Shown: piece after piece, positions 5,643-7,114 of the stretch
How the letters are laid out: every line of letters begins with the position of its first letter
Position numbering within the stretch: the stretch's first letter is position 1
Source of the DNA: VRUE01 sp036271315
GTDB taxonomy: Bacteria; Actinomycetota; Thermoleophilia; Solirubrobacterales; 70-9
Length of the DNA stretch: 7,114 bases
NCBI GenBank assembly: GCA_036271315.1
Contig: DATBAV010000008.1
Location: forward strand, 1 to 7,114
Reading direction: 5' to 3'
The notes under the pieces: model-generated
Seen by the model: only the letters and a program-made list of their open reading frames with translations
The model's database searches: none
Told to the model about the DNA's origin: nothing
Position numbers and translations under genes: made by a program

Positions 5643-5650
5643 TCACTGCC
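5617..5650. repeat. Short imperfect palindrome (D) over the npdG stop codon
   Basis: CACCGTGA (5623-5630) and TCACGGTG (5634-5641) pair perfectly around CGA. The flanking GGCAGT (5617-5622) and ACTGCC (5645-5650) extend the stem to 14 bp, with a 3-base bulge (TTC) on one side. The npdG stop (5643-5645) lies within it. As RNA it would form a hairpin directly at the end of npdG, possibly an attenuator, a processing site or a terminator without a U-tract. As DNA, the symmetric core could be an operator in front of fbiA. Confidence 0.6.
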
Positions 5651-6335
5651 AGTGGTCGCCGTCGGGCAGGCCGGTCAGCTTGATCCCGGCGTGGGCCTTG
5701 TAGCGAGTGTTGATCGAGATCAGCATCGGCGTCAGCTGCTCGACGATGCGGGCCATCTCGAGGGCGCCGGCGTTGACCGGCCGTAGTCCCGGGATCAACT
5801 CGATCAGCCGCGCCACCCGCGCCTTGTCGGCCTTGCGGTCGCCGCAGAGCGGCACGTCCTCGTCGAGCTCGGCGTTCGGGTCGGCGAGCGTTGGGGCGCC
5901 GACCGTGTGCAGGGCGGCGACGACGGTGACCCCCTCGGGCACCATCTCCTGCGCCTGCTGGGCGGCCGAGCCCTGCCAGACGCCGAGCGAGCGGGTCGCC
6001 TTGCCGCTGACGGCGGCGGCGAGCGGCACCGTGCAGTCGACCAGGATCTGTCCCGGCTGCAGCGCCTCGCGCAGGTTGTTGAGGTTCTCCGACTGGGCGC
6101 GGAAGGGGACGGTGAGGAAGACGATCTCGGCCTGCTTGGCGGCGTCCTCGTTGAGCATTCCCTCGATCTGGGCGCCGGGCGCCTTCTCGCGCAGCTTCGC
6201 CGCCGCCTCCTCGGCCCGCTCGGCCGAGCGCGATCCGAGCACTATCGGCGCTCCCGCCTTGGCCCAGCGCAGCGCCAGGCCGGCGCCCAGCGCGCCGGTG
6301 CCGCCGACGATCGGGATGGTGGGGAGCTCGGCCAC
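5643..6335 (-). CDS. npdG: F420H2:NADP+ oxidoreductase (NADPH-dependent F420 reductase)
   Basis: This 230-residue cytosolic enzyme moves hydride between F420 and NADP, linking the F420 pool to NADPH. The N-terminal dinucleotide fold has IVGGTGALGAGLALRWAKAG (9-28), and GSRSAER (34-40) after the second strand, where Ser/Arg would suit the NADP 2'-phosphate. Further family blocks are FLTVPF (73-78), VDCTVPL (99-105), GSAAQQAQEMVPEGV (122-136), VAALHTV (139-145), LCGDRKADKARV (163-174) and LEMARIVEQLTPMLISIN (192-209). The start is GTG at 6335-6333, which gives the expected short lead before the glycine loop. It is first in the minus-strand F420 block. A possible -10 lies 9 bases before the start, implying a leaderless or nearly leaderless message. 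The stop codon is inside palindrome D. Confidence 0.95.
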   Translation of the reverse strand: MAELPTIPIVGGTGALGAGLALRWAKAGAPIVLGSRSAERAEEAAAKLREKAPGAQIEGMLNEDAAKQAEIVFLTVPFRAQSENLNNLREALQPGQILVDCTVPLAAAVSGKATRSLGVWQGSAAQQAQEMVPEGVTVVAALHTVGAPTLADPNAELDEDVPLCGDRKADKARVARLIELIPGLRPVNAGALEMARIVEQLTPMLISINTRYKAHAGIKLTGLPDGDHWQ

Positions 6336-6363
6336 GGGTCGGCCAGTCTATGCTGCTCGGCGC
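6336..6363. promoter_or_regulatory. Compact divergent promoter between npdG and the SDR gene
   Basis: Only 28 bp separate the two divergent start codons. On the + strand TATGCT (6349-6354) lies 9 bases before the SDR ATG. On the minus strand TAGACT (6350-6345) lies 9 bases before the npdG GTG. The two -10-like boxes overlap by two bases. At normal spacing, transcription would begin at or within a few bases of each start codon, so both messages could be leaderless, which is common in actinobacteria. No good -35 boxes are visible and no Shine-Dalgarno fits in the gap, which supports the idea. Prediction only. Confidence 0.45.
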
Positions 6364-7098
6364 ATGAGGCTGGAGGGAAGAAAGGCTCTGGTGACCGGCG
6401 GCGCCAGCGGTATCGGCGCCGCGATCGCCGCTCGGCTCGCCGCCGAGGGCGCCGAGGTATGGGTCGGCGACATCGACACCGAGGGGGCCGCGAAGGTTGC
6501 CGGTGAGGTCAACGGACACGCGATCGAGCTCGACGTCACCGACCTCGAGTCGGCCAGGGCCGCGGTCGAGGCCGTCGGCACGCTCGACATCCTCGTCAAC
6601 AACGCCGGCACCGACGAGTTCGGCTTCTTCCCCCAGACCACCCCGGAGCAGTGGCAGCGGGTGATCGCGATCAACCTCAACGGGGTGCTCAACTGCACCG
6701 CCGCGGCATTGCCAGGGATGCAGGCCGCCAAATACGGCCGCATCGTCACGATCTCCTCGGAGGCGGGCCGGGTCGGCTCCAAGGGCTCGGCTGTCTACTC
6801 GGCGGCCAAGGCCGGCGTCGTCGGCTTCATGAAGGTGATCGCCCGCGAGAACGGCCGCTACGGCATCACCGCCAACGCGATCGCCCCCGGCCCGATCGAG
6901 ACGCCGCTGCTGATGGCGGCGAAAGAGCTGGGGGAGGTGGGGGAGCGCCTGATCGACAATATGCGGTCCCTGACCCAGCTCGGTCGGCTCGGCCAACCCT
7001 TCGAGGTGGCGGCCGCCGTCGGCTTCCTCGCCTCCGATGACGCCACCTTCATCACGGGGGAGACCCTGGGCGTCAGCGGCGGCCTCGGAATGGTCTAA
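6364..7098 (+). CDS. SDR-family NAD-dependent dehydrogenase (BadH-like)
   Basis: This 244-residue classical short-chain dehydrogenase has TGGASGIG (11-18) for cofactor binding and Asp36 (VGDID) at the end of strand two, favouring NAD over NADP. It also has NNAG (79-82), Asn104, and the catalytic Ser132, Tyr145 and Lys149 (YSAAK). PGPIETPLL (175-183) and the C-terminal ITGETLGVSGG (230-240) are typical. The INLNGVLN, YGRIVTISSEAGRVGS and ENGRYGIT stretches resemble 2-hydroxycyclohexanecarboxyl-CoA dehydrogenase (BadH) of alicyclic acid breakdown, but SDR substrates are hard to assign and 3-oxoacyl-carrier reductase is an alternative. ATG at 6364 gives the usual start (MRLEGRKALVTGG). It diverges from npdG, so a shared control region is possible. 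It is complete, ending in TAA. Confidence 0.93.
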   Translation: MRLEGRKALVTGGASGIGAAIAARLAAEGAEVWVGDIDTEGAAKVAGEVNGHAIELDVTDLESARAAVEAVGTLDILVNNAGTDEFGFFPQTTPEQWQRVIAINLNGVLNCTAAALPGMQAAKYGRIVTISSEAGRVGSKGSAVYSAAKAGVVGFMKVIARENGRYGITANAIAPGPIETPLLMAAKELGEVGERLIDNMRSLTQLGRLGQPFEVAAAVGFLASDDATFITGETLGVSGGLGMV

Positions 7099-7114
7099 AA
7101 GCCGACACGAACAT

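Noticed and set aside
3416..5683. A 755-codon open frame on the + strand opposite the F420 block
   Set aside because: It overlaps four genes with clear family motifs on the other strand, is rich in Arg/Gly/Ala/Asp, and has no recognisable domain. Long antisense frames are expected at this GC content.
5533..6996. A 487-codon minus-strand frame over npdG and the SDR gene
   Set aside because: It crosses both npdG (same strand, another frame) and the SDR on the opposite strand. Its Arg/Gly/Asp-rich translation is typical of a shadow frame.

Overview
The window is high-GC chromosomal DNA from a bacterium that makes the deazaflavin cofactor F420. Gene content (a fused FbiC-type FO synthase tail, a stand-alone CofE-type ligase, GTG and TTG starts) suggests an actinobacterial lineage, perhaps Thermoleophilia/Solirubrobacterales. 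That placement is inference from protein character, not a search.

Layout. On the + strand, the 3' part of fbiC (1-1120) is followed by a strong-looking sigma70-type promoter at its very end. Next comes an unrecognised single-pass membrane protein with a Pro/Gly/Ser linker and an acidic C-terminal region (1160-1993). A zinc-dependent alcohol dehydrogenase follows 4 bp later (1998-3002). Its 3' end faces a four-gene minus-strand block. In transcription order that block is npdG/fno (6335-5643), cofD/fbiA (5536-4607), cofC/fbiD (4588-3947) and cofE/fbiB (3889-3092). An SDR dehydrogenase (6364-7098, +) diverges from npdG across only 28 bp.

How the genes work together. FbiC makes the FO chromophore. 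CofC/FbiD activates a phospho-C3 acid with GTP, CofD/FbiA transfers it to FO, and CofE/FbiB adds the glutamate tail. NpdG exchanges hydride between F420 and NADP(H). The window therefore holds the FO-to-F420 assembly steps plus one enzyme that uses the cofactor. No nitroreductase-type dehydro-F420-0 reductase domain is present. The ADH, the SDR and the membrane protein have no demonstrated F420 role.

The most unusual signal is a set of long palindromes. Three perfect inverted repeats with 20-22 bp arms lie at 1531-1597, 2972-3088 and 3412-3464. A weaker one is at 5617-5650. The first lies in frame inside the membrane-protein gene. The third lies in frame inside cofE, where it adds about 18 residues at a point where the family is normally continuous. 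The second spans the convergent ADH/cofE junction and codes the last residues of the ADH. The fourth covers the npdG stop codon. This pattern recalls in-frame palindromic elements such as the Rickettsia palindromic elements. The arms here differ in sequence, so a single family is not shown.
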